Source: an uncultured Rhodocyclaceae bacterium (GTDB lineage Bacteria > Pseudomonadota > Gammaproteobacteria > Burkholderiales > Rhodocyclaceae). From it: a stretch of 64,000 nucleotides of DNA. Positions 46,114-54,482 of the stretch are shown here, in pieces. Numbering within the stretch: the first letter of the stretch is position 1; each line of letters starts with the position of its first letter. The position numbers were made by a program, and so were the translations under genes. The notes beneath the pieces are model-generated. The model was not told the origin of the DNA. It ran no database searches and saw only the letters and a list, made by a program, of their open reading frames with translations. The DNA is taken from NCBI GenBank assembly GCA_907163075.1, contig CAJQTY010000001.1, positions 2,666,001 to 2,730,000 of the forward strand, in the 5' to 3' direction.

Positions 46114-46668
46114 CTATCTGGCGAACTCGAACTCTCGACTCTGACCAGCCCTTGAGTGTTCCCGGACGGCAGACACTTCACTGTTCCGTCGAGATCGAGT
46201 ATGACCGTTGCCATCGCCGGGGCTGAGGATACCTTCTCCAGCATCGATCATTGAAAGCATTCGGCCAGACTGTTCGTCACCCTTCTTGGCGCAGTAGTCC
46301 AACATCTGTCGTGCCTTGACGATATCCCGACCGACCCCACCTTTTCCGGTCGCGTAGGCCATACCCAGCACGGAGATCGCGCCCTCGAAACCCGCATCTA
46401 TGGCACGCTGTAAGCAGACGATTGCCTGTCCGCCGCCCTCTTCCACTCCCTGCCCCATCAGATACATCGTCCCGAGCACGGACATGGCTTGCGCGTTTCC
46501 GAGTTCGGACGCCTCTATCATCAGAGGTAGTGCTTGCCGGTAGTGCTTGTCTTTGTGCAACGCCAATGCCTCATCGTATGCCAGCACGGCACGGGCCTTG
46601 TTGGCCAGGGAAGCGTTCAGATTGATGAGGCTGCTGATGAGATTGAACACGGTCTGGCCCGCACTCAA
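46114..46668 (-). CDS. Sel1-like repeat protein
   Basis: About 184 aa with two or three Sel1/TPR-like repeats: ALPLMIEASELGNAQAMSVLGTMYLMGQGV, then AIVCLQRAIDAGFEGAISVLGMAYATGKGG, then ARQMLDYCAKKGDEQSGRML, each quoted in overlapping parts. Such repeats mediate protein contacts. The start is uncertain; TTG 46668, right after the upstream stop, gives a coupled gene. The last 40 residues are basic and low in structure. It follows prepilin-like genes. Confidence 0.6.
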   Translation of the reverse strand: MSAGQTVFNLISSLINLNASLANKARAVLAYDEALALHKDKHYRQALPLMIEASELGNAQAMSVLGTMYLMGQGVEEGGGQAIVCLQRAIDAGFEGAISVLGMAYATGKGGVGRDIVKARQMLDYCAKKGDEQSGRMLSMIDAGEGILSPGDGNGHTRSRRNSEVSAVREHSRAGQSREFEFAR

Positions 46669-46669
46669 T

Positions 46670-46876
46670 TCACGTTTTGTCAGCCAATCGCCTGACCGCG
46701 GCAACAAACATCGTGGTGCAATAGGCGCAGACGTACGACATCGCCAACGTCTGGCCGAGCACCATGGGGATACTCGTTAATCCGACCGAGGACGACACGA
46801 AGAATATCCACAGGAACACGAGCCAGAATACCGGGGTAATCAGGGCTGCCAGATACAGCTTTTGCTTGATGGTCAT
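46670..46876 (-). CDS. Small two-helix membrane protein, unknown
   Basis: A 68-aa protein from ATG 46876, with GCAGG before it. Hydrophobic stretches LYLAALITPVFWLVFLWIFF and MVLGQTLAMSYVCAYCTTMF predict two membrane helices. No family recognised. The next gene starts at its stop codon. Confidence 0.55.
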   Translation of the reverse strand: MTIKQKLYLAALITPVFWLVFLWIFFVSSSVGLTSIPMVLGQTLAMSYVCAYCTTMFVAAVRRLADKT

Positions 46877-46989
46877 CAGAACCTGCCTGTTCTTTTGTTG
46901 TGCTTTACGCTTGCCTGCAACTTCAAGGAATACTGCTTGGATTCGCTTCAACCGACGGAATGCTTACTCCAAGCATGGGCGGGTTCTAT

Positions 46990-47787
46990 TCAGGGCCAAT
47001 CCCTCGCCTCCACACCACTCCGGGCGGCCAACTCACTTATCGTAACCCAAGCCAGCACGTCGTCGAAATGTGCTGCCGCCGTTGGATCGATGCCGGCATC
47101 CGAATGGGGCTTTCTGAAATACGGACTTGCCGCCCCCGTGTTTGTCAGCTCATCCCCGGCGGTTGGCAGTTGAACGCGACCACCTCCCGGTAGATAGGCG
47201 CCATACCCGCTTTCACCATGACTGATTAAGAGGTAGGCGATACCGGAAATCAAATTTCCAGAATCGTTGACCTGCAACCCCTTGCCTGCCAGAAATTGCG
47301 TGTCGAGGTTGGTGTGAGCCAGAGTGCATAGGTCGCCAGGGGCGAGAGGTGCAGGTGCAACCGGAAGATTAGTGTCGCAATTCGCCATGCTTGCGCCGCC
47401 AGCTTGCGTCAATCCGGTGGCGCCTTGGAACACACGATACGAAATCCGGCGATTCCACCCATCAAGAACCAAATCTGGCGCCAATCCCAGGGTGGTCCAA
47501 GGCACGACTCCGGCAGGGGAATTACAGGTGCTGTTGGGGGGAACAGGGTCGGACACCCCATCATTTGCTGCCGCTGGGTTGGCCGGGCAGGGCAAATGAC
47601 CGTTGAGGGCCACATACGCGACAACGGCTTGCTGTATGGCAAGAAGATTGGCGTCGGTCACTTCCGAGTGCTTGGCACCCCGTTGAGCAGGCACCAGGAG
47701 CTTGACCGCAAAAATGGTCGCCATCGTCAAGAACATCCCCACGATAAAGAGCAGGACAGTGGCCCCTCTCTGTTTGTGGACGGCCAA
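46990..47787 (-). CDS. Prepilin-like protein 2 (non-canonical cleavage site)
   Basis: A 265-aa protein with a basic leader and hydrophobic helix typical of type IV pilin or pseudopilin (HKQRGATVLLFIVGMFLTMA). The residue after the Gly is Ala rather than Phe, and the usual Glu at +5 is missing. The body resembles its neighbour: HLPCPANPAAANDG versus RLPCPADGTNTTG, GVVPWTTLGLAPD versus GVVPWAVLGLSAS, and LLISHGESGYGAY versus ILISHGENRSGGF. TTG 47787 is the chosen start, just after the upstream stop. The two genes are ancient duplicates. Confidence 0.65.
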   Translation of the reverse strand: MAVHKQRGATVLLFIVGMFLTMATIFAVKLLVPAQRGAKHSEVTDANLLAIQQAVVAYVALNGHLPCPANPAAANDGVSDPVPPNSTCNSPAGVVPWTTLGLAPDLVLDGWNRRISYRVFQGATGLTQAGGASMANCDTNLPVAPAPLAPGDLCTLAHTNLDTQFLAGKGLQVNDSGNLISGIAYLLISHGESGYGAYLPGGGRVQLPTAGDELTNTGAASPYFRKPHSDAGIDPTAAAHFDDVLAWVTISELAARSGVEARDWP

Positions 47788-47788
47788 T

Positions 47789-48667
47789 TTAGTGGCTTCT
47801 CGGCCCAAGGGAGGCTCGCTGAATCACCGAGATGACCGATGGCCGCAGCACGTAGTCGTCGAACCGCGTCGCGTCAGTAGAATAATTCTGGGGTGCATCG
47901 ACGTAGTAAGCCAGCGAGGTATCGGCCCGATTTTGCGTCTCGTTCACGCCTTCAACGGCCGTCGTCGCCGCGAGCAAGGCGCCACTTTCGCTGAAGCCCC
48001 CGCTGCGATTCTCGCCGTGGCTGATCAAGATGTACGCCGCCGCGATGAGCGGCGGCAGGATCGGATCCATCAGAATGGTTCCCCCAACGGCCGCTCTGAT
48101 CTGCAAACCTTTGGCATTGAGAAACTGTATCGGCGTCACGCATAGATTAAGCGTTAAGGCTGTACATACTCCGGCCACACCACACGAATTTCGTGCGGGA
48201 ACATTCCCGTCGGACGGAGCGGCCGCAATGGTTCCCGCAGGATCACAACGAGACATGTCCATGGCGCCAGCCCTGGCCAGGTACGGGTCCAGGCGGTAGG
48301 TAATGCGGGTTCCCCATCCATCTTCAATATCACTGGCAGACAATCCCAACACGGCCCACGGGACAACCCCATTGGCCTGGTTGGTGCAGGGATTGGCCTG
48401 GGTGCCAAAGACCTCGGCACCTGTCGTATTGGTTCCGTCAGCGGGACAAGGAAGACGCCGGTTAACAGCAACAAAACTCACCAGGGCCGCGTCAATGGCT
48501 TTCAATTTTGCGCGTGTGGTCTCTCCGCGCTGAACGCTCATCATCCCCGTTGATATCCCGAGTAGGGAACCTCCCAGGAGCGCAACGATCACCAGAACGA
48601 CGGCGAGTTCAACAAGGGTGAAGCCGCGAGTACGCATGAAAGTATTGAATGGCTGAAGAGTTTGCAT
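47789..48667 (-). CDS. Prepilin-like protein 1 with canonical type IV prepilin signal
   Basis: A 292-aa protein whose leader contains RGFTLVELAVVLVIVALLGG, the standard prepilin peptidase site (G^FTLxE) and helix. The large globular part has several Cys pairs (LPCPADG, NPCTNQANG, SRCDP, NSCGVAGVCTALTLNLC). ATG 48667 or ATG 48637 could be the start. A peptidase, ATPase and secretin are not nearby, so assembly would depend on genes elsewhere. Confidence 0.75.
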   Translation of the reverse strand: MQTLQPFNTFMRTRGFTLVELAVVLVIVALLGGSLLGISTGMMSVQRGETTRAKLKAIDAALVSFVAVNRRLPCPADGTNTTGAEVFGTQANPCTNQANGVVPWAVLGLSASDIEDGWGTRITYRLDPYLARAGAMDMSRCDPAGTIAAAPSDGNVPARNSCGVAGVCTALTLNLCVTPIQFLNAKGLQIRAAVGGTILMDPILPPLIAAAYILISHGENRSGGFSESGALLAATTAVEGVNETQNRADTSLAYYVDAPQNYSTDATRFDDYVLRPSVISVIQRASLGPRSH

Positions 48668-48912
48668 CTTAGCGTATGCGCCCTCGGTCGGGTAATTGCT
48701 ATGGTCCATGCCCCTATTAGCGATTTCCAACCACGTATTGCACATAGCCAGAATGCTGACCTGATTCAAGTCGTATTTTTTGCGATCTGATACCCCGCGA
48801 CCAAAACGCATTCTTCCATTTCAACATTCAACTTAACCACCACTAGGTCGACAGCGATAACATTTCGCAAATATCACTGCAATACCCGATGTTTTTCGCA
48901 TTTATCGTTGGA

Positions 48913-49023
48913 GCTTACAACGAGATTGGGCTGGCATGCGGGGTTCATCCGATCCAGGTTGGGCCGTGGAAGAAGGAAATCCAGGAGCAAGCCAGCACGC
49001 TGTTTGAAGGTAAGCGCGGTCCC
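48913..49023 (+). pseudogene. IS3-family OrfA remnant
   Basis: The frame EIGLACGVHPIQVGPWKKEIQ followed by EQASTLFEGKRGPK matches the middle of IS3-group OrfA (helix-turn-helix C-terminal half, VHPxQVxxWKKE). Both ends are missing. It lies in the short gap between the prepilin and TOMM loci. Confidence 0.65.
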
Positions 49024-49059
49024 AAGCTCGCCACTTCGCCCCCATTGGGCCTAGCTGCG

Positions 49060-49878
49060 TTAGCTGCGGCTGGTTAGATTGTCTACTACCGGTGAGCGTG
49101 AAGCCTCGTGCAGCACACGCTCCAGCACGCCGACCGCGATACCGTAGAGTGGCGCCTCGGCGTCGATATTCATGTGCAGCAAGGTGCCGAGTTCCACGTC
49201 AAAGAAACCGCCAAGGTCGCAGTTGCCCAGCCCGAGGGCGGCCGACAACAAATTGAGGTTCTGCGCGACGTGACCGGCCTCGAGCACAATGTAGCGATAG
49301 CCGCGGTCACCGTATTTCTTCATGCTGCGCAGAAAGTCCGCACCAATCAAGACGATCAGCGGCGCGTAACCGGCGTAGGTTTGGCCCATGAACAGATATG
49401 TAAGGATGCGCGGCGGTATCGTGCCATTACGAAGCTGTTCGAGCCCGTGACTAACAGGCGCGTAGCGGTACACGCCAGGGTCGAGGCGTTCGATTCGGCT
49501 GGCGATGAGGTATAGGTCCAGAGGATACATGCTGCCGCCCGACGGCACGGGGCGCTCGTAGAACGGCAGCGCACCGAAAGACGATTCACCGATGATACCG
49601 TACGAGTATTTAAGGAGCGCAGACACCGAATCAAGCGGAACCGACACGTCGGCGAACTGCCGGCAAGAATGGCGACCTTGGATGGCCTCAATGAGCCCTG
49701 CAGCGCTGTGCTGTGGCGTCGGCAACGCATAGTACGGCGTGTCTAGCAACTCGCGCGGTGGCTCTGGAGTGTCGTCGACGCCTGGCGACAGGGTGTTGAA
49801 TGTCCACCGCGACGTGTTGCGATGGAAAAGCCACGTCAGTGGAAAACGCTCATGAAGGCTGCGCTTAAGCTTGTTCAT
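49060..49878 (-). CDS. SagB-type flavin dehydrogenase of the TOMM locus
   Basis: A 272-aa nitroreductase-fold protein that oxidises azolines to azoles on RiPP precursors. SagB-type features are AIQGRHSCRQFADVSVPL (FMN contacts), PSGGSMYPLDLYLIA, GVYRYAPVSHGLEQL and YRYIVLEAGHVAQNLNLLSAALG. Its ATG overlaps the YcaO stop (ATGA). It is the last gene of the precursor / ThiF-like / YcaO / SagB series, so azole rather than only azoline products are expected. Confidence 0.88.
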   Translation of the reverse strand: MNKLKRSLHERFPLTWLFHRNTSRWTFNTLSPGVDDTPEPPRELLDTPYYALPTPQHSAAGLIEAIQGRHSCRQFADVSVPLDSVSALLKYSYGIIGESSFGALPFYERPVPSGGSMYPLDLYLIASRIERLDPGVYRYAPVSHGLEQLRNGTIPPRILTYLFMGQTYAGYAPLIVLIGADFLRSMKKYGDRGYRYIVLEAGHVAQNLNLLSAALGLGNCDLGGFFDVELGTLLHMNIDAEAPLYGIAVGVLERVLHEASRSPVVDNLTSRS

Positions 49879-51218
49879 GACAGCGGATGTGGATCCGGAT
49901 TGAGGTCGGACAAGCTGGCGTCGTCATCGCGGAACCCTAGAGTCCGCGCCAGCTGGAACAACCGACGACCGCCGAGGCGCCGCTCGTGCGCACCGAAATG
50001 GATTGGCTGGAAGTCGGGGATGATCGCACGTGCCGTGTAAAGACCTAGCAGAGCCATATCGGCCGGGGTCACGTCGAAATAGCAAACCTCCTTGCCGATC
50101 GCCTGCATCGCGTTGTCCATCTGCGCGAGTGCATGCGCGCTGACAACCGGCTCCGCATTCCACTCGAATGACTCGAGGGTTGCACGACGTACGAAATCAA
50201 AGCGCGGTAACATCACTTGGCTGGCGTACAGCAGATCGTGATCCTCCAGTTCGACTACCTGCTGCGGGTCAGCGAGTAGCCTAGCCAGTCGTTCACGTGC
50301 CTCCGGCGAGCGCATGCGGATGCGTAGCGCCGGCCGCACCTGCGCGGTCTCTATCACCGCGCCACGCGCAGCGGCTGCTGCGTCTAGGCCTGCCCCTAAT
50401 CCCACTACGACAGCCGGGCCTGCGGCTCCCAGGTCGATCGCCAGCGCCATGAAAACATGGACTGCATGGTCAGCCGGTAGCAGGTACAGTTCGATATCAA
50501 CCCCGCGGCGACGATAGGCGGAACATAACTCACGCGTGCCGGGATCGGGGTGGTCCGCCACATCGATGCGCCGCGCCGGCAGTCGGTTCATCCACCAAAT
50601 CATGAAAGCATCGCGCTCGATAACCTCGTAGCTGGCCTTGAGCACCGCATCCTCGAGGCTCTGCCCGGAAGCAAGCCCGCTAGACGTGATTGGGCACAGG
50701 AATTCCTCGTGACATCGGGCGTTGTAGGACAGAAACACGCCGATCGCCGGTATCCACACGGGCTCTTCACTGCCCACCGTATTGCCTCGGACCCAGCCTA
50801 ACGTGCTGTCGTCGCTATATGGCGCGTAGCGCAACACCGGGTACTGATCCTCCGCGTACAGCACTAGCGCGCGTGGATCGAACGATTTGCCATCCAGTTC
50901 GGCGCGCCGTGCGTAGTGGATCTGTGATGGCTGCCAGCACGACGCACTGTAGCGCTCCACTGCTTCGCCCAGGGCGCTGATCCGCGCCGCTTTATCGGAG
51001 AATCCCTTACCGGACGCGACTTGCGTGGTGTTATTTTCGATCTTTCTGATGAACTGGCTATTGGCCAGCTCAGCGCGGTAAATGTAGGGCAGCAACGGTT
51101 CGCAGTAGTCCTTATGGACCCGTTTGCATTCGGTAACAATCCCACACAGCGGGCTGAGCAAAAAGGGCTCGCTGGCGAGCAGGTCAGGTTGCGGGCAGTC
51201 AAGGTTGGTCGATGGCAT
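49875..51218 (-). CDS. YcaO cyclodehydratase of the TOMM locus
   Basis: A 447-aa YcaO ATPase that activates backbone amides with ATP so Cys, Ser or Thr side chains cyclise. The ATP-binding acidic motifs are in GKGFSDKAARISALGEAVERYSA and SLEDAVLKASYEVIERDAF, each quoted in part. The C-terminus PDPHPLS is Pro-rich, as in TOMM YcaO proteins. ATG 51218 is chosen because GGGGGAG lies 5 bases before it; the gene overlaps the ThiF-like gene by 20 bp. Its partner is the discrete E1-like protein upstream. Confidence 0.9.
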   Translation of the reverse strand: MPSTNLDCPQPDLLASEPFLLSPLCGIVTECKRVHKDYCEPLLPYIYRAELANSQFIRKIENNTTQVASGKGFSDKAARISALGEAVERYSASCWQPSQIHYARRAELDGKSFDPRALVLYAEDQYPVLRYAPYSDDSTLGWVRGNTVGSEEPVWIPAIGVFLSYNARCHEEFLCPITSSGLASGQSLEDAVLKASYEVIERDAFMIWWMNRLPARRIDVADHPDPGTRELCSAYRRRGVDIELYLLPADHAVHVFMALAIDLGAAGPAVVVGLGAGLDAAAAARGAVIETAQVRPALRIRMRSPEARERLARLLADPQQVVELEDHDLLYASQVMLPRFDFVRRATLESFEWNAEPVVSAHALAQMDNAMQAIGKEVCYFDVTPADMALLGLYTARAIIPDFQPIHFGAHERRLGGRRLFQLARTLGFRDDDASLSDLNPDPHPLS

Positions 51219-52332
51219 GAACACTCCCCCTCTTCACTGCCTGCAGTTTCCCACGGCACGACGGGCAGTCGGGTCGGTGCAGGAAATGGTGCTCGCGCAT
51301 CGTCGATTCCAGTGCGTCAAGTTCCAGAACGCGGCCCGCTGTCGTGGGGACGCCGAGTCCGAGCACGATCTTCGCGATCTCCAACGTCGTGACTCCAGCC
51401 GCCCAACTGATCAGCGGCAGGAAAAGAGGGCGACCCGCCGCAGCGGGTGACCTGCTCTTGTCCATCGCCGACTCGTAGGCCATCGCCTCTGTGAAGTCAT
51501 CGCAGGCCGCCATGCGACGCATACGCCAACACATATAGCAGGGTGTCTCGCCCGGAAACACCATTGGCCCAACCAGCGCACGCACACCCTGCAGGTCGCA
51601 GTACAGCGACGGCGTGCCCGTCTCGAGGCAGGCGCCATTGATCCAATGGTGGGCGGCACTGAAGGCGCGGTCGAAAGCGCCAACGGCGAAATCTGCGTCG
51701 CCGACTATCTCGCGTACGCCGTCCTTTGTCACCACCTCACCGGGAAACTCCCACACTTCGGTTGGCCCGCGCCGGGATTCGATGAGTTCAGCGATTGCGT
51801 GCTGCCGGGTCAGGCCGGGTCGCAGCTCGTCGATGAAAGGCATTGAAACTAGGTCGCCGGTGCGGACCTCTCCCGGGTCGACGAGCGTGAGGTGGCCGAC
51901 GCCCAGTTGAGCCAACTGAAATGCAACATGGCCGCCAACATGCTCAAGCCCGACTATCGCGATTCGTAATGTCCGCATACGTGCTATCGCGGCCTCCACC
52001 GGCACACCGATGACATTCAAGAGCGCGTGCCATGGCGAATCGGCCGGCGCCTGCTGCTCAGAGGGCGACTCAGAACGGCTAATTAGCACACCGGCGCTGA
52101 GGAGCCGGTCAACGACGCTGCGTATCGCATCCGGGTCGTAGCCGGACAGATGCATGCACAAATCATCAATGCTTCGCCACTCTCGCACAAAAGGGATCAG
52201 CGTCTCGCCGACCAATGACACCGACGCACCTTCCAATCGTAGCGCGACAAAGTCCGATCGAAGTAACAATGAATCGTCACAGGGTACCGCGTCGACGCCA
52301 GGAGAAAGTCGTATCCACTGCATAGGAGTCAT
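51199..52332 (-). CDS. ThiF/E1-like TOMM cyclodehydratase partner (precursor-binding)
   Basis: About 377 aa. The N-terminal 95 residues look like a winged-helix RiPP recognition element (SIDDLCMHLSGYDPDAIRSV). An E1-like Rossmann domain follows (LRIAIVGLEHVGGHVAFQLAQLGVGHLTLVDPG, in parts), with zinc-binding CYMCW and CPSC pairs at the C-terminus. Such C proteins bind the leader peptide and present it to YcaO. ATG 52332, ATG 52323 and codons up to 52380 are possible starts; no ribosome site decides. Confidence 0.85.
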   Translation of the reverse strand: MTPMQWIRLSPGVDAVPCDDSLLLRSDFVALRLEGASVSLVGETLIPFVREWRSIDDLCMHLSGYDPDAIRSVVDRLLSAGVLISRSESPSEQQAPADSPWHALLNVIGVPVEAAIARMRTLRIAIVGLEHVGGHVAFQLAQLGVGHLTLVDPGEVRTGDLVSMPFIDELRPGLTRQHAIAELIESRRGPTEVWEFPGEVVTKDGVREIVGDADFAVGAFDRAFSAAHHWINGACLETGTPSLYCDLQGVRALVGPMVFPGETPCYMCWRMRRMAACDDFTEAMAYESAMDKSRSPAAAGRPLFLPLISWAAGVTTLEIAKIVLGLGVPTTAGRVLELDALESTMREHHFLHRPDCPSCRGKLQAVKRGSVHAIDQP

Positions 52333-52443
52333 CTGTCCACAGTCGGTGAGGGTCGGGAGACAGTGACGCATATGTAACAAGTCCGGCGCGCACGGCCTGT
52401 TGCACCGGGCTCTCGGGTGGGGCGTAGCTGCCGTCGGTTGGGA

Positions 52444-52773
52444 CTATTCGCCTAAGTGCGAGAAAGAGCCCAAGCCCTGCTGCAGGCCGCCGATATTGCA
52501 TGGGCCGCAGGTGCATTCGTTGATGCAGCGCACGATGCAGCGCGTTGCGCAGGCACTAACCCCTCCACATCGCACCACGACGCAGCGGAAACAGTCGTTG
52601 ATACCGCAGAACTCGCCGTAGTCAGCAGCCAAGACGTCGCGTACTTTCGTGTAGGTCTTTAGTTCCTCGGCACTCAATTGCGAGGTACCGGTGCGCTTTG
52701 TCGCCAGTTCGAGTTTCTTCTCGAGTTCGACGATCCGCAGCTCGAGTTGTTTGAGTTCGTTGGTGTCGGCCAT
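52444..52773 (-). CDS. TOMM/RiPP precursor peptide with ten-cysteine core
   Basis: A 109-aa peptide from ATG 52773, preceded by AGGAGAC. Residues 1-54 form a helical, coiled-coil-like leader (LKQLELRIVELEKKLELATK). The core begins about residue 55 and has ten cysteines at 56, 61, 64, 69, 75, 79, 83, 87, 89 and 92, mixed with Arg, Val, Gly and Asn. A Cys-free tail (GLQQGLGSFSHLGE) follows. Every Cys is a potential thiazole. The spacing is not the strict CxxCxx repeat of heterocycloanthracins. It is first in the series and the likely substrate. No ABC exporter is in the locus. Confidence 0.85.
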   Translation of the reverse strand: MADTNELKQLELRIVELEKKLELATKRTGTSQLSAEELKTYTKVRDVLAADYGEFCGINDCFRCVVVRCGGVSACATRCIVRCINECTCGPCNIGGLQQGLGSFSHLGE

Positions 52774-53600
52774 GATCAAGTCTCCTATTGATTGACTCAA
52801 AAAGCAGGATTAACCCTGCGCCATGTAGGCTGAAAGCAACAACACCCGTCGTTTAAAATAACCGCGCCCGTGTGTTGAGCGAGGTGTAGAAGAAAGGCGG
52901 TCAAGACGATAAACGTCCACTATTCTGATTTCGAAACTGCACCTTTTTTCAGCCACTAAACCAGTATAGTTGGAGCTCCGCCTTATTCAACCCAGATAAT
53001 CTATTGGCCGTTTTTAAGCAGCATGGATAGTGCTGGTGCCAATTTCCAGCCAACTAGCCTCCTCGACGTTTGAGCCAGCAGACCATCGGCAATTCCATTT
53101 ATCTACAGCCCGTATCGACGCTTTAACGATCGGAACAGGCGGCGGATTTCATCTGAATATGTAGCACAAAGGACTCTTTGCATCCGCAAGGGATGTCCAT
53201 TCGTGCATGCCATTGAGATTGCTCACGATCGCCAATTGCCTAGTCCCGTCCATAGATTAGCAACTCCCCTAAGTGCCTTCACCGTCTTCCTTGGATGTCC
53301 TCAGCAATCTGCTGCACCAGGTTTGACTATTTCGCATCATTCATTTGGATGATGCGCTCAGTATATGAAAGGAAGTAGGCTTTATCGTCGACAAGATCAA
53401 CCCGAGAGTAACGAACTAGTCGGTGTAGCTATCCCGTTGAAGGACGGACGCCTTGTCAGAAGCTTAAGAAAGAAACGATGACTTATGTGTGACTGATGCG
53501 CAGTTGTGCTGTTGTGACAGACGGAATTTTGCTTAGGGCTAGGACAGTGCCAATACATAGACATAGCAGGTTACTTTTGACCGTCGATTAGGGAGGTGTC
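52774..53600. other. Long non-coding gap between divergent TOMM and protease genes
   Basis: 827 bp of about 50% GC between two divergent gene groups. No frame with a ribosome site was found. It must contain both promoters. A small inverted repeat (catcattcatttggatgatg, near 53335-53355) is visible. Such length suggests decayed sequence or unusual regulation. Confidence 0.45.
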
Positions 53601-54482
53601 ATGTACTTCGCAACCGAAGAAACAAATAGTCAAAATCACCACCGTTCAAAAGGGGTTTTTGTCGGGGTCTTGTGCACTGCACTGGGTGGATGTGCGATGA
53701 CGTCTCCTAAGTATGAGAACGGACAGTATTTACCCCCTCCATCAGAACACGCGCTTAGCATTTCTCTGGAAAAGCAGTCGTGTGACCCAAATAGGGTAGT
53801 TTCAGTGATTGGGACAGCATTGCTAAGCACTGTCGTTCCAGCCTTGGCCAACTATGGTTACGACCAGTTTGTTAATTGGCTAGACAACAAGGCTGCCAAT
53901 CTCTCGTCTTCCTCTTCCGGTATCGCAACCACACCCTTTTATTACTATGAGGATGGTGGCGGGAAACCAAAACCGATGGGTTGCCTGATACTCAAGCGAG
54001 CAGAAGATCTAACCGCGAAGTTCGAACTTACGCCAATTGGTATAAACGCCGAGAAGGAAGCCGCATATTGGCATATGACGCCATCTAGTCTTGAATTCAA
54101 GAAATCCGAGGCCAAGGAGGGCGCTGACCAAGAAAAAAGCGTGGTAATCGAGATTGCCTTCGCCACACCAAGTGTGGACGGCAAGCTCGCCGACTTCTTT
54201 GTGGGGACTTTCGATCTGGGGAAACACAAGGCTGGGCCGGCTGTGATTACTAAACAGATGCTTGTGGGGCAGGACAGTGGGCCTATTGTATTTCCGAAAC
54301 CTAACGACAACGATCGGAGCCTGACGATGAAGATCACGGCTTCTGTCGTCGAGCAAGGGGAAGGGCGCGATTGGATCCGCGGGGTCACAAATTCGCTAAG
54401 AGAGAAAGAACAACGAGATCAAATTCTAAAGCAAATCCTCGACGCCATTGGCAAAGCTTTGGGGAAAGGGGCTAAGCAATGA
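53601..54482 (+). CDS. Predicted lipoprotein of unknown function
   Basis: A 293-aa protein with a strong GGGAGG site before ATG 53601. The N-terminus has a basic stretch, a short hydrophobic run and a lipobox (VLCTALGGCAM), so it is probably lipidated at Cys31 or so. A second hydrophobic segment (VVSVIGTALLSTVVPALANYG) may contact the membrane. The rest is soluble, with a basic amphipathic C-terminus. No family recognised. It overlaps the C11 peptidase gene by 4 bases. Confidence 0.7.
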   Translation: MYFATEETNSQNHHRSKGVFVGVLCTALGGCAMTSPKYENGQYLPPPSEHALSISLEKQSCDPNRVVSVIGTALLSTVVPALANYGYDQFVNWLDNKAANLSSSSSGIATTPFYYYEDGGGKPKPMGCLILKRAEDLTAKFELTPIGINAEKEAAYWHMTPSSLEFKKSEAKEGADQEKSVVIEIAFATPSVDGKLADFFVGTFDLGKHKAGPAVITKQMLVGQDSGPIVFPKPNDNDRSLTMKITASVVEQGEGRDWIRGVTNSLREKEQRDQILKQILDAIGKALGKGAKQ

